Assembly (NCBI GenBank): GCA_021014325.1
Contig: CM037462.1
Coordinates: 11,018,501 to 11,082,500 of the forward strand
Direction: 5' to 3'
From: Plazaster borealis
Taxonomy: Eukaryota; Echinodermata; Asteroidea; Forcipulatida; Labidiasteridae
DNA length: 64,000 nucleotides
This document shows, one piece after another, positions 1-9,841 of the stretch; the stretch's first letter is position 1, and each line of letters begins with the position of its first letter. The notes beneath the pieces were generated by a model, which searched no databases, was not told where the DNA came from, and worked only from the letters and a program-made list of their open reading frames with translations. The translations under genes and the position numbers were made by a program.

Positions 1-32
1 GGCTCGAAAGAATGCTCCCCTAGGCATGCGCT

Positions 33-116
33 GAGCAATCCAGTGGAACAACAGAACCCTGAGCAATCCAGTGGACCAACAGAACCCTGAGCAATCCAGT
101 GGACCAACAGAACCTT
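33..116. repeat. 28-bp tandem repeat, 3 units
   Basis: Three head-to-tail copies of a 28-bp unit beginning GAGCAATCCAGTGG lie at 33-60, 61-88 and 89-116. They differ at only a couple of positions, so the expansion is recent. The array may continue to the left of the window in diverged form. A short open frame runs out of it, but nothing suggests it is coding. Confidence 0.9.
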
Positions 117-607
117 CTGCTGGATCACCAAAATTGTGCCGAATTTCGGAAACACCTACATTCAATGGATTGTTCCGGCAGTCTAATGGACGGGTCCATG
201 TACAAGTTCAGGAATACTTTATTCGATCCAATTAGTACGTTCCTAGCGTTCAGACTTTTTAGACGCTCCCTAAGGTCTATCAGCACGAGCTTTCAGATTG
301 ACCAATAATTTGTTTTCTGAGATGCTATAAACCAATCCTGTAACTTTAAAGCTGCACAGTGGAGCAGGCGGGACGGCTAATCAGTTACAAATACAGTAAT
401 TAAGGCCACTGTATTGGTTCTAATCATAGCGTCAATTAATCACTGTCTCTGCCATTGATAAGGCAATTAATTTGATTAGGGACAGACTATGGTCAGACTG
501 ATAGGGTCATCAGACTGGGGTGGGATGAGGTAAAGGACCTCGGATACTCAGGCATCTCAGGTAATTGCCTCTATGCCCCCTGCCTTGGTGCCCCTTAGAA
601 TAGTCCC
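117..607. other. Unassigned AT-rich sequence
   Basis: No exon, RNA gene or clear repeat is visible over most of this stretch. The last ~60 bases (about 543-605, with GCCTCTATGCC and CCTTGGTGCCCC) resemble the interior of the 6-bp-TSD MITE found at 35842-36007, so a truncated copy may sit here. Confidence 0.4.
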
Positions 608-782
608 GGGCCAAACTTCATAGAGCTGCTTAAGCACAGAAAGTATCTTAGCACAAAACAATTGTTGCTTACCAAAATTAGGTTACCAGCGAAAATACCA
701 ATCCACATTTACCAATTGTGGTTGGTATCATGCTGATCTTTGCTTAGCAGAAAATTGTTAAGCAGCTCTATGAAATGGGCCC
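608..782. mobile_element. MITE, family A (GGGCCCAATTTCATAGAGC ends)
   Basis: The left end reads GGGCC..TTCATAGAGCTGCTTAAGC and the right end is its near reverse complement, TTAAGCAGCTCTATGAAATGGGCCC. There is no coding capacity. The same terminal sequence recurs at 7556, 13402, 32616, 56769 and 62333, so this is a dispersed non-autonomous inverted-repeat element. I could not define a target-site duplication. Confidence 0.8.
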
Positions 783-902
783 TGAAGAAATTAATTTTTT
801 CATTCATTGAGATGCTCCTTTACTAAGGAAAAAGATCAGTTATCATGCCTGAGAGTGGATAGGTAATAACAATAAAAAATACCATGCTCTGGATATTTTG
901 TT

Positions 903-1021
903 ATTTGTTAAATCAAGGTAGCATTCAGGTTTGGCATTCACCGTAATATTTGTTAAATCAAGGTAGCATTCAGGTTGGGCATTCACTGTAATATTTGTTA
1001 AATGAAGGTAGCATTCAGGTT
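903..1021. repeat. 45-bp tandem repeat, ~2.6 units
   Basis: Units start at 903, 948 and 993 with ATTTGTTAAAT.AAGGTAGC and a GCATTCAGGT core. The third unit runs directly into a SINE at about 1013. Its last bases (CATTCAGGTTAGC) are also the 5' end of that SINE family, as in the other copy at 26121. The array therefore appears to have arisen by duplicating the SINE 5' junction. Confidence 0.85.
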
Positions 1022-1264
1022 AGCTCAATGGTTTCTTCTTCACCTCTGTGACCCCGGTTCGAATCCCGAACAGGAGCCTAGCTTGCTTGTAGATTGGGTT
1101 TTCAGTCCCTACCTGAGTGTGAGGGGTTTCCCCTATTTGGGGCTTTCCTCAACCTTCTGAAACTGACATTCTTTATCATCTTCTCTATTCAGGCCTGCGA
1201 GTCACAGCGCTAGTCACTTTTGAAGATCCCTTGATTTCATTATCAGAAAGATATAATAATAATC
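1013..1264 (+). mobile_element. tRNA-derived SINE, family 1
   Basis: The head carries an A-box-like TAGCTCAATGG at 1021 and an exact B box GGTTCGAATCC at 1056-1066. A shared body (TTTTCAGTCCCTACCTGA, then GGGGTTTCCC) follows, and the 3' tail is ATAATAATAAT. A second copy with the same order lies at 26121-26396. It is a pol III type retroposon, not a functional tRNA gene, because the anticodon arm and acceptor pairing are lost. Confidence 0.8.
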
Positions 1265-1501
1265 ATCGCTGACAAGGGCCAAACACTATTGTCACGATAA
1301 GCAGAAATGTTGCACATACTAAGTGCCCCTTGTTGATTTTAATTTGTCCAAACTTAGATTGTTAAAATCAGTTTGAAATTCTATCGATCAACATGTGGTG
1401 GATGTAATGTCCCAAATGTCACAAGGGGCTTGAGAAAGTCTGACATTTCAAGATTGTCGAACTTTGACATTCTGTCTACCTCTCGTGTAGGAATACTAAT
1501 A

Positions 1502-1680
1502 AGTCACTGCAGACTTGTATCATAGGGTGGCCATTTTGCATTTCTACCGCACAGTCATGTAAAACCAAACTGAGGCTGGAAGGAAAAACAGTCAGGTTCC
1601 TAAACATGAAATGATATTGTCATGTGTGTGTACAGGAAACCAGAGATAAATGGCCAAGTCTGTTTGCATAGAGACTGGGG
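1502..1680. mobile_element. Diverged MITE, family B
   Basis: The interior (GGTGGCCATTTTG, then CTGAGGCTGGAAG, then CAGTCAGGTTCC) matches the element at 61728-61906 in the same order, including the GAGGCTGGAAG core. The termini are poorly preserved here, so the boundaries are approximate. Confidence 0.5.
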
Positions 1681-1879
1681 AAGCATAGCCAAGGCAGGGT
1701 AAGAGGTTTTTGTGATATTATTCATTAAAAACAAACTCCTTAATAATCACATCCCTTTCACCAGCACTGAGGTTGCATAAGCAGTTTTTATCGAGTCATT
1801 TTATGATCACACTACTTTACAAGAAATTTAATTTGCATATCAAGTGTCCATGAAGAAACAATGTAAGCATGCACAGCGC

Positions 1880-2036
1880 ATAGAGTTAGCCAGAGGGGTG
1901 TCTGGGTGTCTTTTGGACACCCTGTTTTATCTGTCATTTACATGTAAATGTATTATAAATGAACAATTTGGACACCCAGTTTCAAAATTTCCAGCAAATT
2001 TTGACACCCTTTTACCGAATCCTGGCTAAAACCTTG
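1880..2036. mobile_element. MITE with 9-bp target duplication (Mutator-like), copy 1
   Basis: The inverted ends read ATAGAGTTAGCCAGAG on the left and CTGGCTAAAACCTTG on the right. The element is flanked by an exact 9-bp direct repeat, GCACAGCGC, at 1871-1879 and 2037-2045. The interior holds mirrored GGTGTCTGGGTGTC and GACACCC motifs. A second copy at 3314-3491 also has 9-bp flanks. In eukaryotes, 9-bp duplications are typical of Mutator-like transposons. No transposase is present. Confidence 0.8.
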
Positions 2037-2046
2037 GCACAGCGCA

Positions 2047-2637
2047 GAGATTTGTTTTATCTTGTCTTGTCTTGTGATGGAATTGACTGTTTGCATGATT
2101 CAAATTCCTGTTGAAGTTTGACTCGGCTCTGCTTGATTAATCTCTGAGATTTTCAATAGCCCCGATGCCTCATTTCATCCATGACTGGCCTTGCTAATGA
2201 AAAGGATGCAAGGCTGCATCTGGACGATGACGTTTCCTTATGACATGGCTCCAATAATTTCGCCTTCAGTTCTGAATGTTAACATTATGACTGCATCCAG
2301 ATGTTTTCAATTTAACTTCTTGATTTGTTAAACAACTATTTTACAGATATATTTGTTGTCAATTTTTAGTGAAATAGACATTAGGCTCAAAATCTACATT
2401 GGATAGATCACTGGACAATAATTTTAGCCTCGGGGCCAGTCAACTCAAGACTAGACAAGTCCGGCAGTCTTGGGCCTTTTTCGATTGAATAGCAATACCT
2501 CAATGTGTAATACCTTCAATAAAATGATGTTCAAATGGTAACTTTGAGTCTGATGAACTGCTTTCGATTCTGTTGGGTACTGAAGTATAGGGACCCTACT
2601 CACCCATCAAACGTTTGAGATGGATCTACCCTAAGTT
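2047..2637. other. Unassigned sequence
   Basis: No exon or RNA gene is recognised. A short tandem of CTTGT (about 2060) is the only local structure. The sequence appears to be single-copy non-coding DNA. Confidence 0.4.
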
Positions 2638-2643
2638 AAACTG

Positions 2644-2805
2644 CATGCCTGGAATTTCAGCTTTGAGAGGGCAAGGCCATTTTCATTTTGCAAAGGGCGC
2701 TTCCATTGGAAAATTTTAATGGGAAACTTTTGCAGGTGCACCAAGGCCAAGACCAGGGGCAACGAAGGCCATGGCCTCCGTGGCCTCTGTGTAATACCAG
2801 GCCTG
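2644..2805. mobile_element. MITE with 6-bp target duplication, copy 1
   Basis: The terminal inverted repeats read CATGCCTGGAATTT on the left and CCAGGCCTG on the right. An exact 6-bp duplication, AAACTG, flanks the element at 2638-2643 and 2806-2811. The interior (GGGCAAGGCC, CACCAAGGC) matches, in inverted orientation, the copy at 35842-36007, which also carries a 6-bp duplication. It has no coding capacity. The TSD length and CAGG ends suggest a hAT-type relationship. Confidence 0.75.
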
Positions 2806-2904
2806 AAACTGTGTAGATAGTTGTTTCTCATTTTGATTCCTGTCTTATTATAATCAGTGGGATTTGAACCCACAACCTTTTTTCAAAGGACTCGGGAAAG
2901 TAAT

Positions 2905-3145
2905 ACTATACTAATAATAATATAACATCTGTAAAGCGCAACATATCCACCTATAAACAAGTAGGCGCTCAAGGCGCAATAATAAAGAACAATTTACAGA
3001 AAAACAAGACATTTATATCAAACTGTGCCGCTGTAGGCAATTACCATGAGGTGGGTTTTGAGGGAAGTTTGGAAGGAGTCGAGGGATGAACTAGAGAGAA
3101 TGAGTGAGGAAGGCTGTTCCAAAGACGAGGGGCAGTAGCAATTCA
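2905..3145. repeat. Dispersed repeat with GCGC-rich 'aggcgctcaaggcgc' motif
   Basis: The segment contains AAAGCGCAACATATCCACC, GGCGCTCAAGGCGC and later GGCTGTTCCAAAGACGAGG. This order is familiar to me from interspersed repeats of marine invertebrates, but I see only this copy in the window. An upstream TGGGATTTGAACCCAC at about 2860 resembles a tRNA B box in reverse. The assignment to a repeat family is from memory. Confidence 0.35.
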
Positions 3146-3164
3146 AAAGGATCTTAATATACAA

Positions 3165-3254
3165 TGTACAGTGCTGTACACACATTGGTGTGTACGGGTA
3201 AAACCAAATAATATCACTTTATCCCAATGCAAATTTAACATCTATTAGATTCTG
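3165..3254 (+). repeat. SINE family 4 tail module
   Basis: The sequence from GTGCTGTACACACATTGG through ACGGGTAAAACCAAATAATA and GCAAATTTAACATCTAT is shared with 58190-58271. The first half is also shared, in reverse, with 12466, 32232, 32465 and 60745. It is the 3' body of a tRNA-headed SINE lacking its head here. Confidence 0.55.
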
Positions 3255-3313
3255 GTCTTGTTAAAGAAACAATTCCAGTCCAATAACATTTTAAAGCTAC
3301 AAGCCTTGCAGTC

Positions 3314-3491
3314 ATAGTCTTAGCCAGAGGGGTGTCTGGGTGTCTTTTTGGACACCCTGTTTTAAATTTGGACAACCTGTTTTATCTGTCATTTACATGT
3401 AAATGTATTGTAAGTAAACAATTTGGACATCCAGTTTTAAAACTTCCAGCAAATTTGAACACCCTTTTACCAAATCCTGGCTAAAACCTTG
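3314..3491. mobile_element. MITE with 9-bp target duplication (Mutator-like), copy 2
   Basis: This is the same element as at 1880-2036: ATAGTCTTAGCCAGAG at the left end and CTGGCTAAAACCTTG at the right. It is flanked by an exact 9-bp repeat, CTTGCAGTC, at 3305-3313 and 3492-3500. Compared with copy 1 it carries an extra ~22-bp internal duplication (the second GGACAACCTGTTTTA). Two copies with different 9-bp flanks fix both the boundaries and the TSD length. Confidence 0.85.
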
Positions 3492-3977
3492 CTTGCAGTC
3501 TTGTGGATTTTTCCCCTTCAAGCCCTGTAGTTTGTTTGATTTGCTTATTTCCATACAATAAATCAGTTTCCATCACTGATTGGTTTAATTACAGTTGCCT
3601 TGGTCTCTCAGTCAGAGTTTCATGTACATGGGCCTCTAGAGTCTCCCTTTAACACAAAATCCACAAACGCCATAAATAGATGTGAAAGTGATTGGAGTGA
3701 TGGCCTTAAGCACCGAAATCAAGCTGCCGCCATTTCTTGTCAAGTTCCCCGTGTGCGTTAGCAATAATGATAACCTGATTGTTATTATAGTCAGCGGGGT
3801 CTGACTATTTTGCCCCTCCAGGTTCTGTTTGGTAATACATCAAATGGAAGAAGAAAAAAACTGTAGAATGAAAGCCTCAGGAAACAATATATGGTAGGAG
3901 TTATAAAGAGAAACGATAAGAGAATCCAGAAAAAGAAAATAGATATACCCCGAGTCTGCAGTTGCAAAAACTGCGCC

Positions 3978-4130
3978 TAAGCCCTGGTCATACGTCATGC
4001 GAATGCGAGTTTGACGCCACAAATATGCATGGCAACTTGCTAAAGTGGAAATGTGCTCAACTCTTGCCAAATGTTCGCTGCGAATATAGAATTGTGGCGT
4101 CAAATTCGCTTCGTGTTTGCATTTACATGA
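3978..4130. mobile_element. Foldback MITE with TTTGACGCCAC arms
   Basis: The left arm GAATGCGAGTTTGACGCCAC (4001-4020) is mirrored by GTGGCGTCAAATTCGC (4094-4109), with about 73 bases between them. Outer boundaries are approximate. Open frames on both strands through it are consequences of the palindrome and are not coding. Confidence 0.6.
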
Positions 4131-4231
4131 AGCATGAACTGTGCTTTGAATGCCAAAAATCATAATCGGGGACTTGTGCAATGGGAACTATGGTGTCCTA
4201 AATGCCCCTTTGTCTCGATAAATAAAACTAA

Positions 4232-4390
4232 TTTGGGGTTGAACAATGACAAAGTGACTAGAGCAGGATTTGAACCAATGACCTTCGGTTTAACGTGCCA
4301 GCGCTCCACCAACTGAGCCATCTATCCCTATGTTGGCGGTCTCCCTATTTTGTCAATATCTTAGTTCGGGGGTGCCAGTCAGAACCCATT
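4232..4390 (-). mobile_element. tRNA-derived SINE, family 3
   Basis: Read on the minus strand, it has an A-box-like TGGCTCAGTTGGTGGAGCG (about 4320-4302) and a B box GGTTCAAATCC (4276-4266). The body motif GGCGGTCTCCCTATTTTGTCA at 4337 on the plus strand is shared with 9060-9225 and 35262-35405. It is a retroposed tRNA-like unit and not a functional tRNA. Confidence 0.75.
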
Positions 4391-4399
4391 ACAACCATT

Positions 4400-6490
4400 A
4401 ACCAGTCAGTTTCGCTTGTGGTTTATAACTTGATAACAAGAAAAAATGGAACAACAATAAGAGAACCCACAATCTTCCATGTCAGGTGCTTCCAAGCCAT
4501 GCAAGACTATGTCTTTTGTTTTTCCAAATTAATTATTACTTTCATTGATTTAAATGTTTTTCTGTTAATGTTTGTGTTTAATGTATGCCTAATACTTTTA
4601 ATAGCTTAATTAAACTTACTATGATAAAAAATAACAACATTATGTTGCATGTTTTAAGATCCCCACTTTCATGGTTGGTAAAATGTTGAAGTTTAATTGG
4701 CAAACAGTCTCCGGGAAACAATGAATTAAAAGAAACTTCAAACACAGTTTTCTCCAAACATGAAACTTGGACTGCAATGGTTCAATTGTCTCTTCATGAA
4801 AACGGTGACGAAATGACAAACAAAGTTAGTGGTCTGTTAAAAGTATTTCATAGGATTGGAAGGGATTATTTAAACATCATTGTTTAATTTTAGTCTGAAA
4901 GCTTACTGGTCATAAAGTTCATATTATTAGAACAATTTTTTTGTTTGAAATATTACCCTCTGAGAAAACTGTATCTGAAAACCTAAACAAAAACGCAAAA
5001 GCTGATTAAGGACAATGTGTTTACACATGGTACATGGTTTTTTTTAACTCACACAACGGATTAAGCCCAAATTTTCACAGGTTTGTTATTTCATGTATAT
5101 CACGCAAAACATGAACACTGTCTGCAACTGTTTCGTCACCTCTACCAATCCTGTATAATAGTATATCTTTAAATTTATTTTGTCATGCTCCATGTTTCTG
5201 AAAATAAATAAATAACAAATTTAAAAAGCCAACAGGTTGGTAACAATGGCAAATACTTATATGTTACTCGCATATTTTATCTATGAATCACTGCACGGTC
5301 CCTATGTGCTTATTATTATCCCTTGTTGTCAGGCACACTTATCTCTCCATCTCCCAGTATTATTATTTTCTTCTCCCCTCTTCTGTTACAACGTGATGCG
5401 GAACGACTCAAAACAACAAGAGCGGGTTGCATTACGGTGAGAGCAAAATGTGTTTTTGAAGATGAATTTCTATATTCGCCCACACAGCCCCCTGATGGCG
5501 GATTGTTGAAACCATATGAATCTCTCAGGATACCTGTCCATGCATTCATTAGATTATGCATTCCTTCTATGAGAGATTAAGAACGACAATATCATTTTCC
5601 AAACAGGTGATAGCATCAAAATTTCCAATAAATTATTCTGTATGACAAGATAATTTTAAAGGATCTTATTAAGTTAAGGCCTATTTGTTTCAATTATTTC
5701 CAGATGAAAAGAACTTGACAGAATCCTCAGCCATGTTCTGTGGTATTGCTATAGCCACTTTTGACTATCCTCAAGGGTAAACGAACCTCTGTGTTTTATT
5801 CTAGATCATTCCTTATTCTCCCAGGAATGTCTTCGCGGTCTTGTGGTGCTTATAACTCTTCTTGAAAACAACGGGGAAAAAATAAATTTAACACTTAAAG
5901 CCCTGCATTATGACTAACACTTGTATTGCCAAAATGCAAGATTTTAAAGGAAAGTTTTTATATTTGATTGTCGGGGATACTGTATTATGTAAAAAATAGT
6001 TTTTTAATTGTTACTTGAATAAAAAAGAAACTTTCTTCCCAAGTACTTGATAATTCAAATGAGAAATTTACAAAAGACGTGTAGTCCTGAGCCGATACAC
6101 AATTCGTCACAGTTTTCACAAAGAGCCACTTTTTAGTGTTAAAATGACAAATTATTGATTAATACAGGGCAATACATTTTGCATTTTCACGAAGAGTCAC
6201 ACATCCCCAAAGAAGCATATAACAGAAGAGCGTAGATATCGATCAAATCATTTTCGCGAAGAGCCACATGTCAGTGTATGCGTGATCATGTGATTTGCAC
6301 GCCCTTTTCTATATGAAAACATGTTATTCAGATGGGCGCATTTAGAAGTAGATCATCTCATTTTTGAGGTTTCAGGAAGAGACACATATCTTTGACTAAT
6401 TACTAATGGCAATTAGTTAGTCAATGGAGAGGTTAAACTTTCACAAAACATCATATGAGAGGTCTTTTAAGAACTGCATGCCATGGCTTT
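4400..6490. other. Unassigned AT-rich sequence with repeat scraps
   Basis: I see no convincing exon here. The segment 5050-5130 (TTAAGCCCAAATTTTCACAG, TTTCATGTATAT) is a scrap of the TTAA-flanked family whose fuller copies are at 20887 and 39118. The end at 5200-5220 (AATAAATAAATAAC) looks like a retroelement 3' tail. An open frame at 5323-5580 has no recognised domain. Confidence 0.4.
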
Positions 6491-6491
6491 A

Positions 6492-6655
6492 GTATGGACC
6501 TTATGCATTGACGTCAACCAGCCGCCATCTTAGAGGTAAAACGATGATGAAACAATCAAAATGCACAGATTTGTACGTGCGCCAATGAACAACCTCCTTT
6601 TGACCTCTAGGCGAGGGCGCCCTACCATTATGACATCATGTGCATAAGTTCTATT
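6492..6655. mobile_element. MITE, family C (TATGGACCTTATGCATTGACGTCA ends)
   Basis: The left terminus TATGGACCTTATGCATTGACG is mirrored on the right by ATGTGCATAAGTTCTAT. Internal CGCCATCTTAGAGGTAAAAC is partly mirrored by TTTTGACCTCTAGGCG. It has no coding capacity. Boundaries are probably good to a few bases. Confidence 0.7.
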
Positions 6656-6736
6656 GCAGAGTTGCAGTTTTATGCTAAGCACAGTGTAAAATGTGAATCT
6701 CAATTACACCTTTTGACATAATATGGCTCTTCTTAA

Positions 6737-7271
6737 CTCTTTTAGTGCCAAAGTCGTACATGTACGATCTATTTTATGTATTCCGAAAGTGCCAATATCA
6801 TACATGTACGAGTTGTTTTATGTTCTAAAATCGTGTCATCAATCTTACATGTACGACCCATAATATACATGTTATCACGAGAGGGCATTATCACTCTAAC
6901 GTATCATACAATTTCGTACAAGTACGACCTTTTCCTCTAGGTTTTATTTGGGTTCTTGCAAGAGGGTGCAAGAGGGTGCTATTTTTAGATACGATCAATA
7001 CTGCCATGGGTCGATCAATCGTTTGTTTGTTTGTAATTACACTTTGAAACAATGGCAGCCCCAGTAAACGTACACACTTTACTTCACACTCTATCACTCT
7101 GTAAAGAAATACTTTTGACTTTGGGATGTACCAAGGCATCATAAATCAGCAAGATACATTTTGTTTGGTGAGTGACTTTTTTATTTGATTGTTTACAGAA
7201 TTTTGAAAACCTAAAAGAAACCTGGGCACTTTTGGGGTCAAAACAAAACAAAAACGCGGGCACTGAAAGAG
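6737..7271. mobile_element. piggyBac-like non-autonomous element (TTAA target)
   Basis: TTAA (6733-6736) is followed by CTCTTTTAGTGCC. At the right end, GGCACTGAAAGAG is followed by TTAA (7272-7275). Terminal inverted repeats of the CTCTTTnAGTGCC type with TTAA duplications are characteristic of piggyBac-superfamily elements. The 535-bp interior has no transposase. The left third holds four copies of the palindromic motif TCGTACATGTACGA or one-base variants (6754, 6798, 6843, 6914), which could be subterminal binding sites. Confidence 0.8.
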
Positions 7272-7489
7272 TTAAAAATGGTGCAAATCTCTATGTTTTG
7301 ATGACATAAATCTTCTTTACAAAACCACAAAATGTGATGGGGGAGGGGATGGGGTGATCATTTGAAGGCCTACATGACGGTTGCAAATACAATTTGAATA
7401 AACATTGACAAGTTACTGTACCTTGGCAAATACTAAACAAACACGTTTTCCCCTGGCTGCATTTCAACTTTAAAGTTTTCATTTTTTTA

Positions 7490-7550
7490 CTTTAAAGGCA
7501 GGGTATACTTTTGATAATTACTCTACATGTTAATGACCATAAAAACTTAT
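7490..7550. repeat. TTAA-family MITE end fragment
   Basis: CTTTAAAGGCAGGGTATAC followed by TGATAATTACTC resembles the terminal 30-40 bases of the TTAAAGG... MITE group seen at 20887, 39118 and 53316. The rest is missing. It abuts a family A MITE on its right. Confidence 0.45.
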
Positions 7551-7555
7551 ACCTA

Positions 7556-7742
7556 AAGAAGCTCTATGATAGTTGCCTAAACACTGAGTATGTTTAACAA
7601 TTTGCTGTTAAGCAAAAATGAGCAGAATACCAGTCACACTGGTACACCTGAAATGGTATTTTGGCTAGTAACCTTTTTCTGGTACGCATATTTGTGCTTA
7701 CATACTTTTTCTGCTCAAGCAGCTCTACAAAAATTGGACCCT
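7556..7742. mobile_element. Diverged MITE, family A
   Basis: The left end AAGCTCTATGATAG, the core AAATGAGCAGAATACCAGTC..GGTACACCTGAAATGGTA, and the right end AAGCAGCTCTACAAAAATTGG match the order of family A copies at 13402 and 56769. The termini have diverged. Confidence 0.65.
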
Positions 7743-8301
7743 GATCATAACTGAGCCTGACCTTCAAGCTTTTCCATACTATTGATTGAATACATGCCTT
7801 GCTCATAAAGCATGCGATATGATCAGGCATTAGCGTGCCGCACCAATATCTAAGTAACTTGCATGAATGAATCTAAATGGCATTTGGAGCTTCTCTCCTT
7901 GTTAATCCAGTAGAAACAGTTGTGCCCCACATATATGACTCGAGCAGTGAGCTTGGATGTATATTTGGCACCTGGACCTCTGAGATTCGCCCCACGGTGT
8001 CCCTCCAACTCAGCATGAAATCATTAAGGCAAACCACAATTGGAAAGACCCTGGAATTCATTTTCTTTTCATATCAATTTAATCGGCTTCTACCTCCAGG
8101 AGAGTTATGGCAAGTAAAACACAATTATTAAACGTGAGGAATGTAAAAATAGCAGGCTTAAAAAGTGATACAGTACTAAAAAACCATTTTGATTTAAAAA
8201 TCATTTAATATACATATAGTTAGAATCATCATCTTGCAGATTTCGTCGTTGATGGGCAATATCTTATGTTGCACGCTATAAATTCAAAATAATAAACTGG
8301 C
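7743..8301. other. Unassigned sequence
   Basis: No gene or clear repeat is seen. The two overlapping open frames around 7873-8131, one on each strand, lack recognisable domains and good splice or start context. Confidence 0.35.
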
Positions 8302-8419
8302 TATAAACCCTGTGCACACGTGTATTTGCTGCACACGACTCACAGCCAATGATAGCTCTTCACTGACCTCAGTGAGGGGAATGTTTTGGGCTTGTGACGT
8401 CACATGCAAGGGGTCTATT
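8302..8419. mobile_element. MITE, family D (TAGACCCCTTGCAT ends), copy 1
   Basis: The left end TATAAACCCTGTGCA and right end ATGCAAGGGGTCTATT form an imperfect inverted repeat. The interior GCCAATGATAG and CTCAGTGAGG, then CTTGTGACGTC, matches the better-preserved copy at 58474-58615. It is non-coding. Confidence 0.65.
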
Positions 8420-9059
8420 CTGGCTTCAGTTTACCTTTATTCGTAATTATCAGATCCTTGTATATAAAATGAGAACGATAAGTACGAATTATCAGTTCGT
8501 AAAAAGGGTCCAGACTAATTTTCTCCTAGCCTCAGTATGGCTACAAGAATGTAAATGGAAGGAAGATAACATGGCCACACCATGGTAAATACTTTAAACA
8601 CCATCAGCTTGTACACACAATCAGCTTGCACACTTTATTATTATTTTGTTCATCGTCCACCCATAGTTTCGCTAAAGCTCTGAAACATATTGATGTCAAG
8701 ATTAGAAGAAAATAATATTGTCCTGTCTAAAGTTACCACGTCTGATGAGCAAAAAGTACATGTGAGCTCCTCTGATGTTTTTCACAAAGCAGCTTACGCT
8801 GGGAGAGACGAGGATTAGGAAAAGGAAGTTGCATTACAGAGACAGATGTGATGCTTGCCAAAGACATGAGTATCATTTAATCAGCATCTTCTATACTTAA
8901 AGACCTTGACCGTATGTATAGGAATGGACATCATCTGCTCAATAAATAAATACTTACTACACATCCAGATAGGAATATGTCCAGAGATACATCCACTGTC
9001 TTGAGAGGATGCTTCTCATCATGTGATAATTCACTGATCAACAGTCAAATTTCAACAAT
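8420..9059. other. Unassigned sequence
   Basis: Low-complexity AT-rich DNA with no exon or repeat boundary that I can support. Confidence 0.35.
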
Positions 9060-9225
9060 TATTTTGGGGTTGAACAAAGGAAAATTTACGAGAGTTTGTG
9101 ACCTCCGGATTAACGTGCCGGCGCTCTACCGTCTGAGCTATCTAGCCCTATGCTGGCGGTCTCCCTATTTTGTCAGTTTCTTTGTTCGGGGTTGTCAGTC
9201 GGATGCCGTTCAACCTGTAACTCCC
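9060..9225 (-). mobile_element. tRNA-derived SINE, family 3 (decayed copy)
   Basis: It shares TTTTGGGGTTGAACAAAG, TTAACGTGCCGGCGCTCTACC, and CTGGCGGTCTCCCTATTTTGTCA with the copy at 4232. The B-box region is damaged by a deletion (GAGTTTGTGACC replaces the expected GGATTTGAACC), so it could not drive pol III transcription. A second partial copy starts at about 9322 (TAATAAACCACAAGGGAAAC to GAGCGGGAC at 9405). Confidence 0.65.
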
Positions 9226-9635
9226 GTTTAGCCATGGATCACACCCAAGTTTACGATACAACCTGGGAAGCAGCCGCAGAGGGATCACCTCAAGAAGATG
9301 CAATTTTTTTTTTCAAATATCAAGTAATAAACCACAAGGGAAACTGACTGGGTAAATTGTTAAATAATGTTGGTTTGAACAAAGAAAATTTACTAGAGCG
9401 GGACAATATTTTTGTATAACATGTAGATGAACAAGTTTTAAGGGCATGGTTGTATTGTCATAATCTTGGCCTTGGTGCCATGCATAAATTTCCCACTTTT
9501 TCTGATTTCATAACTGGAAGAACCCCTTTCTCAAAGAACTAGCCCTTGCTTCTTTAAAAATAAAATTCTAAGTTTGAGGTATAGTAGTTTTGCTGAATGT
9601 GTTTATAGAAAGAAGACATCTTGTGATGAAATGCC

Positions 9636-9839
9636 AGAGATGGGGTACCGTTAAACGTGGATGGATTTGACATTTGTGATGAAAATACTGGGACAGTTTT
9701 TTGCTGTTTTCTCAACAAGTAGACACATGTATTTATCAGTGGAAACTTTCTTTGGTGACTTTCATTGTATCTCTCTTGAAAATTTTGCCTACAAATCAGC
9801 ATTTCGTTGACAAAAACTAAACGATGACCCTACCTTTAA
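9636..9839 (-). mobile_element. TTAA-family MITE, family E fragment
   Basis: Read on the minus strand it begins at the TTAA at 9836-9839, followed by AGGTAGGGTCATCG, and ends with CAAATCCATCCACGTTTAACG and GGTACCCCATCTC. The same order is seen at 44729-44937 and 54839-55040. The opposite terminus is missing. Confidence 0.55.
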
Positions 9840-9841
9840 CT

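Noticed and set aside
4232..4390. Possible functional tRNA on the minus strand
   Set aside because: The same head and body recur at three or more places with decay, which is the signature of a SINE.
5323..5580. 85-codon plus-strand open frame overlapping an 81-codon minus-strand frame
   Set aside because: No domain recognised and both strands open. I could not find splice signals to support an exon, though a conserved element cannot be excluded.
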